Below are positions 51,082-59,244 of a stretch of 64,000 nucleotides of DNA, piece by piece. Under the pieces are notes generated by a model, which did not search any database, had not been told where the DNA came from, and worked only from the letters and a program-made list of their open reading frames with translations. A program made the translations under genes and the position numbers. Position 1 is the first letter of the stretch. Each line of letters begins with the position of its first letter. Source of the stretch: a bacterium (GTDB lineage Bacteria > Elusimicrobiota > Elusimicrobia > Elusimicrobiales > UBA9959); contig JAJZPF010000005.1 of the NCBI GenBank assembly GCA_021811315.1, forward strand, positions 43,954 through 107,953. Direction: 5' to 3'.

Positions 51082-53082
51082 ATGCCCACCCTTCAAAGAA
51101 CTTCCGCCGCCGTCCCCGCCTTACTTTTCAGCTTCGCCGCTTTCCTCGGCTCTTTCCTTCTCTTCCAGCTGGAGCTGCTGGCCGGCCAGACCGTGCTGCC
51201 GCACTATGGCGGGAGCTATTATGTCTGGACCGTCTGCCTGCTCTTCTACCAGCTCGTCCTCGTGGCCGGCTACGCCTACGCGCTGCTCCTGTCGGAGCGC
51301 CTGCCCCCGAAAACGCTCCTCCTCGTCCATCTCGCTTTGCTCGCGGCCGCGCTGGCCCTCATGCCGGCCTCTTTCCCGGCCCAGGCTTTCGCCAGCCCGG
51401 TCCCGGACCTGCTCTGGCGGCTCGCCCGGTTCATAGCGTTCCCGTTCCTCCTGCTCTCGGCCTCCACTACTCTTTGCCACAAGCTCCTTTCCGACGCCTC
51501 CGGCCGCAGTTCTTTCAGCGTCTTCGCCTGGTCCAATGCCGGCTCGCTGGCCGGGATGCTTTCTTATTCCCTGCTCGTAGAGCCAGCCCTGCCCCTGTCT
51601 TCCGCCGCTTTGCTCTGGCGCGCTCTTTTTATTTTTTACGCCCTGCTCTTCGCGGCCGCCCTGCGCTTCGGGTTTAAAAGCGCCCACGCTCCGGAGCGAA
51701 CGGAAGCGGCCGGCGAGAAGCCGCGGTATTTCCTCTGGTTCATCCTGCCCGCCGGGACCGCGGCTCTGCTTACGGCCGTGACCAGTTATCAAAGCTCGGC
51801 CACCGCCTCCATGCCGCTGACCTGGATGATACCGCTCTGCGTCTACCTGCTTTCCTACGCCGTGCTTTTCGCCGGCGGGGACATCAAGGTCAACACGCTG
51901 AGGGCCAGCCTGTTCTCTCTTCTAATAATACTGGCCGGCCTGCTGTGGCGCCTCCAGAGCCCGCTGACCACGGTGCTGCTTGCTTTGCTTAACTGGGCGC
52001 TGTTCTTCGCCTGTATCGTGGCCCACCGGGAGCTCTACCTCGCCCGGCCGCGCTCGGCGGCGCTCGCGCCGCGCTATTACCTTATGATGGGGCTGGGCGG
52101 GGTGGCCGGCACGGCCCTTGTTACGCCCGTCGGGGCGCTGCGCCTCTCTTTCGGTTTCGCCGACCTGTATATCGCTCTTATCGTTTTTGTCGGGGCCCTG
52201 GTCTACGCTATCAACCGCGAGAGAGGTTTAGGCCTGCGCGCGATGGGGCTGGCGACGGCGCTGCTCGCCGGCCTGATCTTCACCGGGATGAAGCTCTCAG
52301 GGGAGACGCAGGTTTACGGGCTGCGGAATTTTTACGGGATCTACCGCGTGGAGGACGACAAAGCGCAGGGCCTGCGCCGCTTTATCCACGGCTCGACGGT
52401 GCACGGGATACAGCATCTGGCGGCGGGCGAGGAATTCAAGACTACGGTCTATTATTCGGCGGGCTCGCCTATCAGCGAAATTCTTGCTTCCTTCCCCGCC
52501 GACCATGTGGGGGCCGTGGGGCTCGGCATAGGGGTTTCCTGCGCGGACGCGCGCAAGGGGACGGAGTGGACTTTTTACGAGCTGGACCCGGACGTGGTGA
52601 GCATAGCGCGCAAATATTTCACTTTCCTGGGGAAGTGCAAGGCGGAGGTGCGGGTGGTTACGGGCGACGCGCGGATCAATCTGCGGAAGGAGCCGCCGGG
52701 GCGCTTCGACCTGCTTTACCTGGACGCTTTTACCGGGGGCTCGGTGCCCTTCCACCTCGTTACGCAGGAGGCGCTGGAGCTTTACCGGTCCCGGCTGAAG
52801 CCGGGGGGCCTGATGGTCTTCCACGTCTCGGCCAACTTCCTGGACGTTATTCCGGTCATCCGTCTTTCGGCGGCGGCGGCGGGGCTGCAGAGTCTCGAGA
52901 AGTCGATCTCTTTCGATCCGGACGATCCCGCGCGGCTTAGTTCGGAGTGGCTGGCGGTTACGGACAATCCCGCCCATCTGCGCAAGCTGGCGAAGAGCGG
53001 CTGGACGGCGCCCGAGGCTCCCGCCGGCTGGCGCGTCTGGACCGACGATTACAGGAACGTCCTTAAAGCGATAAAGTGGTGA
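51082..53082 (+). CDS. Polytopic membrane protein fused to a spermidine-synthase-like methyltransferase domain
   Basis: 666 residues. The N-terminal ~400 residues contain about ten hydrophobic segments. The C-terminal ~230 residues form a Rossmann domain with VGAVGLGIGVSCADA, FYELDPDVVSIARKYF, VVTGDARINLRKE and FDLLYLDAFTGGSVPFHL, as in polyamine aminopropyltransferases. Such fusions are common in environmental bacteria; real aminopropyl transfer is uncertain. It follows the acyltransferase by 15 nt, so it may share the lpx transcript. Confidence 0.85.
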   Translation: MPTLQRTSAAVPALLFSFAAFLGSFLLFQLELLAGQTVLPHYGGSYYVWTVCLLFYQLVLVAGYAYALLLSERLPPKTLLLVHLALLAAALALMPASFPAQAFASPVPDLLWRLARFIAFPFLLLSASTTLCHKLLSDASGRSSFSVFAWSNAGSLAGMLSYSLLVEPALPLSSAALLWRALFIFYALLFAAALRFGFKSAHAPERTEAAGEKPRYFLWFILPAGTAALLTAVTSYQSSATASMPLTWMIPLCVYLLSYAVLFAGGDIKVNTLRASLFSLLIILAGLLWRLQSPLTTVLLALLNWALFFACIVAHRELYLARPRSAALAPRYYLMMGLGGVAGTALVTPVGALRLSFGFADLYIALIVFVGALVYAINRERGLGLRAMGLATALLAGLIFTGMKLSGETQVYGLRNFYGIYRVEDDKAQGLRRFIHGSTVHGIQHLAAGEEFKTTVYYSAGSPISEILASFPADHVGAVGLGIGVSCADARKGTEWTFYELDPDVVSIARKYFTFLGKCKAEVRVVTGDARINLRKEPPGRFDLLYLDAFTGGSVPFHLVTQEALELYRSRLKPGGLMVFHVSANFLDVIPVIRLSAAAAGLQSLEKSISFDPDDPARLSSEWLAVTDNPAHLRKLAKSGWTAPEAPAGWRVWTDDYRNVLKAIKW

Positions 53083-53096
53083 GCCGGGAATACGGC

Positions 53097-55013
53097 TCAT
53101 TCAGCGCTGGCGGCCGCAGCCTTCCCCGGCGCTATTTTATTTCTTAAGAGCCGCGCGTTAGCGCGGAGCGCCGGCGGCAGGCCGGGCAGCTTGATAGCCC
53201 TGTCAAAATTTTCGGCCGCTTTTTCCTTCTCATCCGACAGGTAATTTATCCAGGCCATGTTATACAGGACGTCCGCGGACCCTGGATAAGCCGCCAAGGT
53301 CCTGTTCAGCTCCGCAAGAGCCTCCCTCCCGCGCCCCATCCTGAATAAGGCCTCGGCGCGGCTGTCCGCCGCCATCTTATTTCCCCGGTCCAGGCCCAAA
53401 GCCAGGTCGGAATACCGAAGGGCCTCCGGATACAACCCCTTCTCATTAGCCAGATAACCGAGCCGGACCAGGGCCTCCTTGCCAAGCCGCCCGCCGGGAG
53501 CGGCGTTCAAGAGCGAAGCCGCCTCCGGAGAAGATGAAAGCGCCCGGGCTCTATAAGCTTTAGCCAACCCGTACAAAAACCAGCACCAGCAGCATAAGGC
53601 GGCCATAAGGACCGGAACCGCCCATTTGGTGGACATCCAGGCCGGGGCTCCGGGCCCGCTTCCTTTTACAGGGAAAGTCTCTTTACCCCCGCTTAACCGC
53701 GACAGGACTGAAAATACGGCATTGGCGGCCAAAAGCCCCATAAAAGGTTCGGCCACAACGCGGTAGCGGATACTTACTGGGCTCAAAAAAGAGTATACGA
53801 GCAGCAGGCAGGCGGGCACCGCGGCCAGCAGCAGCCCGGCCCGGGAGCGGCGCTGGAAAACCGCCAGGCCGCAGCCGGCGAGGAAAAGAGGAACCAGGAA
53901 AAAGGATTCAAGAAAGCCGTCCACGGCGCCGGCAAGGCGCAGGAAACCGGCAGACTGCCCCGCCGCGTTTACCGGTGAAAAGAGGTCCGGGACGGTTTCG
54001 GTAATATCGCGGGGCGGCCAGGTAAAGCCCGGCTGCAGGAGGTCATAAAGCTGCCGGAAGGAGGCGCGGAAGTAGGCGCCGGGAGCGGAAACCACGGACC
54101 TGGCGGCGAGCGCCCCGGCCCGCATGGCCGTCCATTGATAAAATATTCCCCGCCCGGTCAGGGCCGTTACGGCCCGGTTCCCAAGCCCGTCGGAAAACCG
54201 GTACTTCATCAGCTCCGAGCTCACGATATCCGGCTCCACTTCCCCGGCCTTCAGGCATCTGCCGGCGGGACCGGAAAAAAAAGTTATTTGGGAGTTGGGG
54301 GTAAGCCCCCAGTAATCATAGAGCAGCCCGTTCCTCAGCGTCCAGGCCCCGAGCAGCATAGCCGCCGGCAGCACATAGGCGGCAAGCTTGAGCGGGCGCC
54401 CGAAAGCCGGAACCCCGGCGCCGGCCAGGAGAAACACGGCGCACGCCCCGAGCAGGACCAGCAGCTCCGGCCGGCAGAGCGCGGCGCAGGCCGCGACCAG
54501 CCCGCCCAAAGCGAAAGCGGCAGGCCCGGCATTTTTATTCCCGCCTAGGCTCAAGGCGCAATAAAGGGCGGCGCAGGCCAGGAAGACCGACAGCGTTTCG
54601 CTCAGCAGGTACGACTCGAAATACGGGAAATGAAAATGCAGCCCGACGAACAAGGCGCCGGCGGCCGCCACGGAACGGCGGCCCCAGGCGAGCAGCGCTA
54701 TCTTATAGATCAGGAAAGCGCTCAGGAGGCCAAGGAGGTGCTGCGCCGCGGCCGCGGTCCGCTCCACGGCCCCAGGCAGGAAGGAAAGCAGCGCCAGGAA
54801 CAGCGGGTAACCGGGGGTCCGGTAAAGCAGGGTGAAAGTATCGGGGTCGGCGGAAAAAAAATATTCCCCGGAGAGCAGCTTCTTCGCGATCAGCAGGTAC
54901 ATCCCGCCGTCCCCGGCCGCGGGGGGCAGGAAGAAATAGGCGGCCCGGAAACCCGCGATGCAAATAAAAACCGCGCCCATAAAAAGCGGCCATCTGCGGT
55001 TCGCAGGGATCAT
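53097..55013 (-). CDS. GT39/PMT-type membrane glycosyltransferase with TPR tail
   Basis: 638 residues. Many membrane segments and an N-terminal GDGGMYLLIAKKLLSG followed by LLYRTPGYPLFLALL are the GT-C layout (acidic residues on the first periplasmic loop). The last ~150 residues are TPR-like: GRLGKEALVRLGYLANEKGLYPEALRYSDLAL, MGRGREALAELNRTLAAYPGSADVLYNMAWINYL. It transfers a sugar from a polyprenyl carrier to an unknown envelope acceptor. It overlaps the upstream methyltransferase gene by 4 nt and converges with the 51082 gene. Confidence 0.75.
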   Translation of the reverse strand: MIPANRRWPLFMGAVFICIAGFRAAYFFLPPAAGDGGMYLLIAKKLLSGEYFFSADPDTFTLLYRTPGYPLFLALLSFLPGAVERTAAAAQHLLGLLSAFLIYKIALLAWGRRSVAAAGALFVGLHFHFPYFESYLLSETLSVFLACAALYCALSLGGNKNAGPAAFALGGLVAACAALCRPELLVLLGACAVFLLAGAGVPAFGRPLKLAAYVLPAAMLLGAWTLRNGLLYDYWGLTPNSQITFFSGPAGRCLKAGEVEPDIVSSELMKYRFSDGLGNRAVTALTGRGIFYQWTAMRAGALAARSVVSAPGAYFRASFRQLYDLLQPGFTWPPRDITETVPDLFSPVNAAGQSAGFLRLAGAVDGFLESFFLVPLFLAGCGLAVFQRRSRAGLLLAAVPACLLLVYSFLSPVSIRYRVVAEPFMGLLAANAVFSVLSRLSGGKETFPVKGSGPGAPAWMSTKWAVPVLMAALCCWCWFLYGLAKAYRARALSSSPEAASLLNAAPGGRLGKEALVRLGYLANEKGLYPEALRYSDLALGLDRGNKMAADSRAEALFRMGRGREALAELNRTLAAYPGSADVLYNMAWINYLSDEKEKAAENFDRAIKLPGLPPALRANARLLRNKIAPGKAAAASAE

Positions 55014-55756
55014 TTACCCCTCTTCCCGCGGTCCTGTCCCCCGGAGGGCGGAACTCCCGGGACCAGGATGGTCGAGACCAGGTCGGCTTTGGAAAAGACG
55101 GTCTTGAATTTTGAGACGCTGGTTTTTACCAGGCGGCCCAGGTCGTTCTCGATTGTGGGGCAATTAATGATGGTCACGGGGTGTTTAGCCGGGTAGTTTT
55201 CTTCGAGGCCTTTGAGGAAAGCGGCGCGGTATTTTTCATTGCCCTTGAGGTTCAGGTCGCCGACTACGAAGAACAGGGTGTCCATGGCGGGGGTGAATTT
55301 CATCTGCTCCATGGCGGCGGCTGTATCCACCAGCCTCAGGCCGTTCAGGGAAAATTTATTCAGGTCCAGCAGGTTCACGATGGAGTCGAAGGAGGAGATG
55401 GCCGGCAGGACGGCGACGGCGATGCCGGCGGCGGCCATTTCTTTGTTTATCAGGGCGGTGGTGGCGTTCAGGAAGAAAGGGTTTCCGTAGGTAATGAAGC
55501 CGACGGTATCGTAAGAGGAAAAGGCTTTTTTCACTCTGCCGGCGGTTTCGGCGAGGGAGAGGCCGCGCAGGGGTTCGAACCTGGCGCAGGAGCGCGCGAG
55601 CAGGTCCTTGCCGCCCCGGTCGAGGCAGTGGGAGAAGACTATGCCGCATTTTTTGAGGACGGCCAGGGTCTCCAGGGTAACGTGCTTGGGCTGCAGCCCG
55701 TAGGAAGCTATGATGAGCGTCTTTGTTTTTTTCACTTTTTCCGCCTTGCCCGACAT
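55010..55756 (-). CDS. Tetrapyrrole-methylase-fold SAM methyltransferase
   Basis: 248 residues. The fold is seen in VTLETLAVLKKCGIVF, VGFITYGNPFFLNATTALINKEM and AVLPAISSFDSIVNLL, then DTLFFVVGDLNL. This is the CobI/CobJ/CbiF-type class III methyltransferase layout. It lacks close similarity to a named cobalamin enzyme. Some peptide-backbone N-methyltransferases (borosins) use this same fold, with VxFxYGxPxxFxxPxHRAI-like motifs, so peptide methylation is an alternative. It starts a two-gene minus operon with the GT39-type gene. Confidence 0.65.
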   Translation of the reverse strand: MSGKAEKVKKTKTLIIASYGLQPKHVTLETLAVLKKCGIVFSHCLDRGGKDLLARSCARFEPLRGLSLAETAGRVKKAFSSYDTVGFITYGNPFFLNATTALINKEMAAAGIAVAVLPAISSFDSIVNLLDLNKFSLNGLRLVDTAAAMEQMKFTPAMDTLFFVVGDLNLKGNEKYRAAFLKGLEENYPAKHPVTIINCPTIENDLGRLVKTSVSKFKTVFSKADLVSTILVPGVPPSGGQDRGKRGK

Positions 55757-55785
55757 ATTCGAACCGTTCCCTTAACGCTATAATA

Positions 55786-55822
55786 CAAAAAGCCGGGCCC
55801 TTTAAGGACCCGGCTCTTCGTT
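55786..55822 (-). terminator. Intrinsic terminator after the lipoprotein gene
   Basis: AGCCGGG and CCCGGCT form the main stem, with CCTTTAAGG pairing inside. On the minus strand the stem is followed by GCTTTTTG. Confidence 0.8.
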
Positions 55823-55846
55823 TTTACCGCGCTTCGGCTTCAGCTC

Positions 55847-56677
55847 TCAGCGGCACTCGCTCTTGTAGGTATAGATAGTCTGCGTGTCGGAAGCGTGCCC
55901 GGTATAGCCGGCGAGGCTCTTCCCGCCCTGCACGAACTTGGCGTCTATGTCCCTCAGGGTAGTTTCAAGGTAGTAGCGCACATACATATAACCGGGGCGG
56001 TTAACCCATTCGGTATGGCAATTCGGGGGGGTAGGACCATTGTACTGGCCGGGGTACTGACCCGGATACTGGCCGGGGTACGGGTACTGGCCGGGATAAG
56101 GGTTGGGAACCTGGGGGAAGGAGCCCGGATACGGATAGCCGGGATCGAAAGGCCCTAACTTGTTTACCTCTTCTTTAGCGGTTTCGGTCGCGGCCTCTTC
56201 GCCGGCGCTCTTGGCCGCGGCGCGGCAGACGGTCTGGGGATACTGGTAGGTGCAGGACTCGTTCCCGGACTGTTCGGGGGATTTCTCCACCTTCGTAAGC
56301 AGGGTCCCGGTCAAGTCGAAGTTCTGCTTGAGCTGGGCGGCTGTAAGGGTGAAATTCTCGCCGATATTTATGTTCTTGTCGAAGTTAAGTTCGATGACCG
56401 TCGCGGGCTTGGCATTGTTCACTTCCAGCCTTATCTGCTTCTGGTTCCCGGACATGCCCATGACGGCTTTGGCCGAGAACTGGCCCGGGTTGACAACGAC
56501 ATTGCCGGCCGGCTTGCAGTTCCACCAGTCGGTATCCTGGTTGCAATCCTTGGCTTCCTGCGCAAAAGTTATAGGCTCGGTGACTCCCAGGGAGCCTCCG
56601 AACTTTATCTCGTCGCAGCCGGCCAGGACGGCCAGCATCGCGGCTATTCCCGCAAACGCAAATATTCTTCGTTTCAT
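55847..56677 (-). CDS. Lipoprotein with Pro-Tyr-Gly repeats, unknown function
   Basis: 276 residues. The lipobox is LAVLAGC, so it is lipid-anchored. Repeats of PYPGQYP/GQYPGQY (about seven units, residues ~195-220) lie between a beta-rich N-terminal part with paired Cys and a C-terminal part with CHTEWVNRPGYMYVRYY. The repeats look like an extended linker or surface stalk. AGGGGGAATT precedes the ATG. I recognise no family. The 229 bp upstream hold the divergent promoter region with the 56907 gene and no other gene. Confidence 0.75.
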   Translation of the reverse strand: MKRRIFAFAGIAAMLAVLAGCDEIKFGGSLGVTEPITFAQEAKDCNQDTDWWNCKPAGNVVVNPGQFSAKAVMGMSGNQKQIRLEVNNAKPATVIELNFDKNINIGENFTLTAAQLKQNFDLTGTLLTKVEKSPEQSGNESCTYQYPQTVCRAAAKSAGEEAATETAKEEVNKLGPFDPGYPYPGSFPQVPNPYPGQYPYPGQYPGQYPGQYNGPTPPNCHTEWVNRPGYMYVRYYLETTLRDIDAKFVQGGKSLAGYTGHASDTQTIYTYKSECR

Positions 56678-56906
56678 TTAGTAATTCCCCCTGTCGATCC
56701 TGAAGTAGTATTTTACGGTACAAGGATATTAGACAAAAATACCGGATTCCCGGAGAAGTGTCCTAGGACCTATTACAGGCCTGGGCCCTTTGTCCCTTGA
56801 ACGGCCGCCCCCCCTTTGACCGCCAAACGTACATATTTAGTAGAATAATAAGATTAGCGGCTCCTTAAAAGGCTGTTATTATCGCTTTTTCGTTTTAGAG
56901 GACTAT

Positions 56907-57977
56907 ATGCCTGAAAAAGAAAAAAAACTGCGTTTCGGCGTGATAGGGGCCGGCAAATTAGGCGGCTTCCATACCAATACTCTTTCCAAGATGCCCGAGG
57001 TGGAGCTGGTAGGCGTCTCCGACCCCGACCTGATGCGGGCCCAGGTCCTGGCCTGGCGCCACAACTGCGTGGCCTACAAGACCGAGGAAGAGCTCCTTAG
57101 CCAGGTGGACGCTATCGTAGTGGCCGCCCCCACCGAATACCACGCCGAAATAGGCGTAAAAGCGCTGAAGGCAGGGGTGCACGTCCTGATGGAGAAGCCC
57201 ATCGCCAATTCCGAAGAAGGCGCCCGCAAGCTGCTCGAGCTTTCCGAAAAGAACAAGGTCGTCCTCCAGGTGGGACATTCGGAGCGCTTCAACTCCGCCG
57301 TGGTAGAGACGATGAAGCACGTGAAGAATCCCCGCTATATCACCATCGAGCGGCTGGGCCCCTATGACCCGCGCGTGGCCGCCACCGGCGTCACGCTGGA
57401 CCTGATGATCCACGACCTGGACATCCTCCTGACGATGATAGACTCCGAGATCGTGAGCTTCGAGGCGATAGGCGCCAGCCTCCTGTCCAACCACGAGGAT
57501 ATCTGCAATGTGCGGATAAAGTTCAAGAACGGCTGCCTGGCCGACGTCACCGCCAGCCGCGCCACCATGGAGGCCTCCCGCCGGATGCGCATCTACCAGC
57601 AGGATTCCTACCTCTCGGTGGATTATGTGAGCGCCCGCCTTAAGATCTACACGAAGAAGAACCCGGTGGTCAAATCCCTCAAGGACATCGAGATCACCTA
57701 CCCGAAACTGGAGCCGAAGCAGCCGATAAGGGAAGAGCTTTACCACTTCATAGACTGCATCAAGACCGCCAAGACGCCCACGCCCAGCGGCGAGAAAGGC
57801 CTGAAGGCCCTGCGCCTGGCCCTCGAGATCACCGAGCGGATGCGGCGTTTCGAGGTTTCCGGCTCCAAGGCGGAGGAAGCGCAGGAATCGCTGTCCCGCT
57901 CCCTGTCCGACATCGGCAAAGCGACCAAGATACTCGTGGAAGAAGGGCTCAAGAACGCCGGGATAGATAAACATTAA
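56907..57977 (+). CDS. Gfo/Idh/MocA-family oxidoreductase
   Basis: 356 residues. The NAD(P) Rossmann fold is FGVIGAGKLGGFHTNTL, followed by VDAIVVAAPTEYHAEIGVKALKAGVHVLMEKPIA (conserved EKP) and a MIHDLDILLTM catalytic-His region. It oxidises or reduces a nucleotide- or free sugar. Its position directly before lpxB suggests a lipid A sugar step. GnnA of the 2,3-diamino-glucose lipid A pathway is a family precedent, but I see no gnnB-type aminotransferase here. GAGGA precedes the ATG. Confidence 0.85.
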   Translation: MPEKEKKLRFGVIGAGKLGGFHTNTLSKMPEVELVGVSDPDLMRAQVLAWRHNCVAYKTEEELLSQVDAIVVAAPTEYHAEIGVKALKAGVHVLMEKPIANSEEGARKLLELSEKNKVVLQVGHSERFNSAVVETMKHVKNPRYITIERLGPYDPRVAATGVTLDLMIHDLDILLTMIDSEIVSFEAIGASLLSNHEDICNVRIKFKNGCLADVTASRATMEASRRMRIYQQDSYLSVDYVSARLKIYTKKNPVVKSLKDIEITYPKLEPKQPIREELYHFIDCIKTAKTPTPSGEKGLKALRLALEITERMRRFEVSGSKAEEAQESLSRSLSDIGKATKILVEEGLKNAGIDKH

Positions 57978-57978
57978 G

Positions 57979-58090
57979 AAAAGTCGGGAGTCGGGGGTCG
58001 GGAGTCAAGGGTCTGAAGAAAAGAGTTTATTTCCCGCTCCATCCCCTCCCCGGACTCTCGACTCCAAACTCCTGACCCTCGACCCTTATT
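57979..58090. repeat. GAGTCGG-type heptamer repeats with inverted complement, copy A
   Basis: GTCGGGAGTCGGGGGTCGGG on the left is followed by ACTCTCGACTCCAAACTCC and CCTGACCCTCGACCC on the right. The two sides are complementary in register, so a long imperfect hairpin can form directly before the lpxB start codon. The copy at 63345 has the same organisation. Confidence 0.6.
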
Positions 58091-58094
58091 TTTT

Positions 58095-59243
58095 ATGGCT
58101 ACAATAGCACCGACAAATAAAAATATTTTAGTGGTGGCGGGCGACCCCTCCGGCGATCTGCACGCCGCCAACCTGATAAAAGCGCTGCGCGCCAAGGACC
58201 CCGAGATCTCCATCACGGCCATGGGCGGGGTGCGGATGCAGGAAGTCTCCTCGCATTTCATCTATAACCTGGTCTCGGTGGGCGCCGTCGGCTTCGCCGA
58301 GCCCTTCAAGAATTTCTTCCTCTGGCTCAAGCTGATCAAGCTGGTGCGCCGCTACCTCGAGGACAAGCGCCCGGCCTGCGTGATAGCCGTGGATTTCTAC
58401 GGCTTCAACAACCAGGTCCTCGGCCTGGCCGCGCACCGGAAGATCCCGGCTTTCTACTATATCAGCCCGCAGGTCTGGGCCTCCCGCCCGGGCCGCGCCG
58501 CGCGCATAGCCAAACTCACCAAAGAGATCTTCGTGATCTTCCCTTTCGAGGAAGCGCTGTACAAGAAAGTCCACGGCAACGCCACTTTCATCGGCCACCC
58601 GCTGCTCGACCTGCTGCCGGAGCCGGTCGCCAAGGAGTTCCCCCCCGCCGGCGGCGAGTGGAAGATAGGCATCCTGCCCGGCTCCCGGAAAGCGGAGATC
58701 TCCCGCCACCTGCCGCTCTTCCTGAAAGCTTTTTACCGCATAAAAGAACAGCACCCGAAGGCCAAGGCTTATTTGTTCGCGGTGCCCGAATTCCCCGACG
58801 ACCGGATAGTTCCGGCGCTGGAGGAAGTGGAGAAATACTGGTCCAAGGACGTGGAGATCGTGCGCGAGAAGGACTACAAGGTCCGCGCCAGGCTCGATTT
58901 CGCCTTTACCTGCTCCGGCACCGCCACGCTCGAGAACGCCCTCCTGGGCGTCCCCATGGCCGTGGCCTACAAGATGGCCTGGTTCACCTACGAGGTGGCC
59001 AAGCGCGTGGCCAAGACGCCTTATATCTCCCTGGTCAACATACTCCTGAAGAGGCCCGCCGTAAAAGAGCTGATACAGGAGAAGGCCACGGTGGACAATC
59101 TGGCGCAGGAAGCCTTCTCCCTCATAAACAACCCGCCCCGCATGCAGGCCGCCCGCAAAGAGCTGATCGGCCTGCGCGACATGCTGGGTTCCCACGGCGC
59201 GGCCGAGCGCGCCGCCGAAAAGATACTCCCGCACCTGAGCTGA
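58095..59243 (+). CDS. lpxB: LpxB, lipid A disaccharide synthase
   Basis: 382 residues. LVVAGDPSGDLHAANLIKAL, VGFAEPFKNFFLWLKLIKLV, VDFYGFNNQVLGLAAH, YYISPQVWASRPGRAARIAK, ILPGSRKAEISRHLPLFL and FTCSGTATLENALLGVPM are all LpxB motifs. It condenses lipid X with UDP-diacylglucosamine. No Shine-Dalgarno is seen; the repeat region ends just before the ATG. It is 1 nt from the msbA gene. Confidence 0.95.
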   Translation: MATIAPTNKNILVVAGDPSGDLHAANLIKALRAKDPEISITAMGGVRMQEVSSHFIYNLVSVGAVGFAEPFKNFFLWLKLIKLVRRYLEDKRPACVIAVDFYGFNNQVLGLAAHRKIPAFYYISPQVWASRPGRAARIAKLTKEIFVIFPFEEALYKKVHGNATFIGHPLLDLLPEPVAKEFPPAGGEWKIGILPGSRKAEISRHLPLFLKAFYRIKEQHPKAKAYLFAVPEFPDDRIVPALEEVEKYWSKDVEIVREKDYKVRARLDFAFTCSGTATLENALLGVPMAVAYKMAWFTYEVAKRVAKTPYISLVNILLKRPAVKELIQEKATVDNLAQEAFSLINNPPRMQAARKELIGLRDMLGSHGAAERAAEKILPHLS

Positions 59244-59244
59244 T

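Noticed and set aside
55560-55590. GGTTCGAACC as part of a tRNA T-arm
   Set aside because: It lies inside the methyltransferase coding frame and no acceptor, D or anticodon arms can be found around it.
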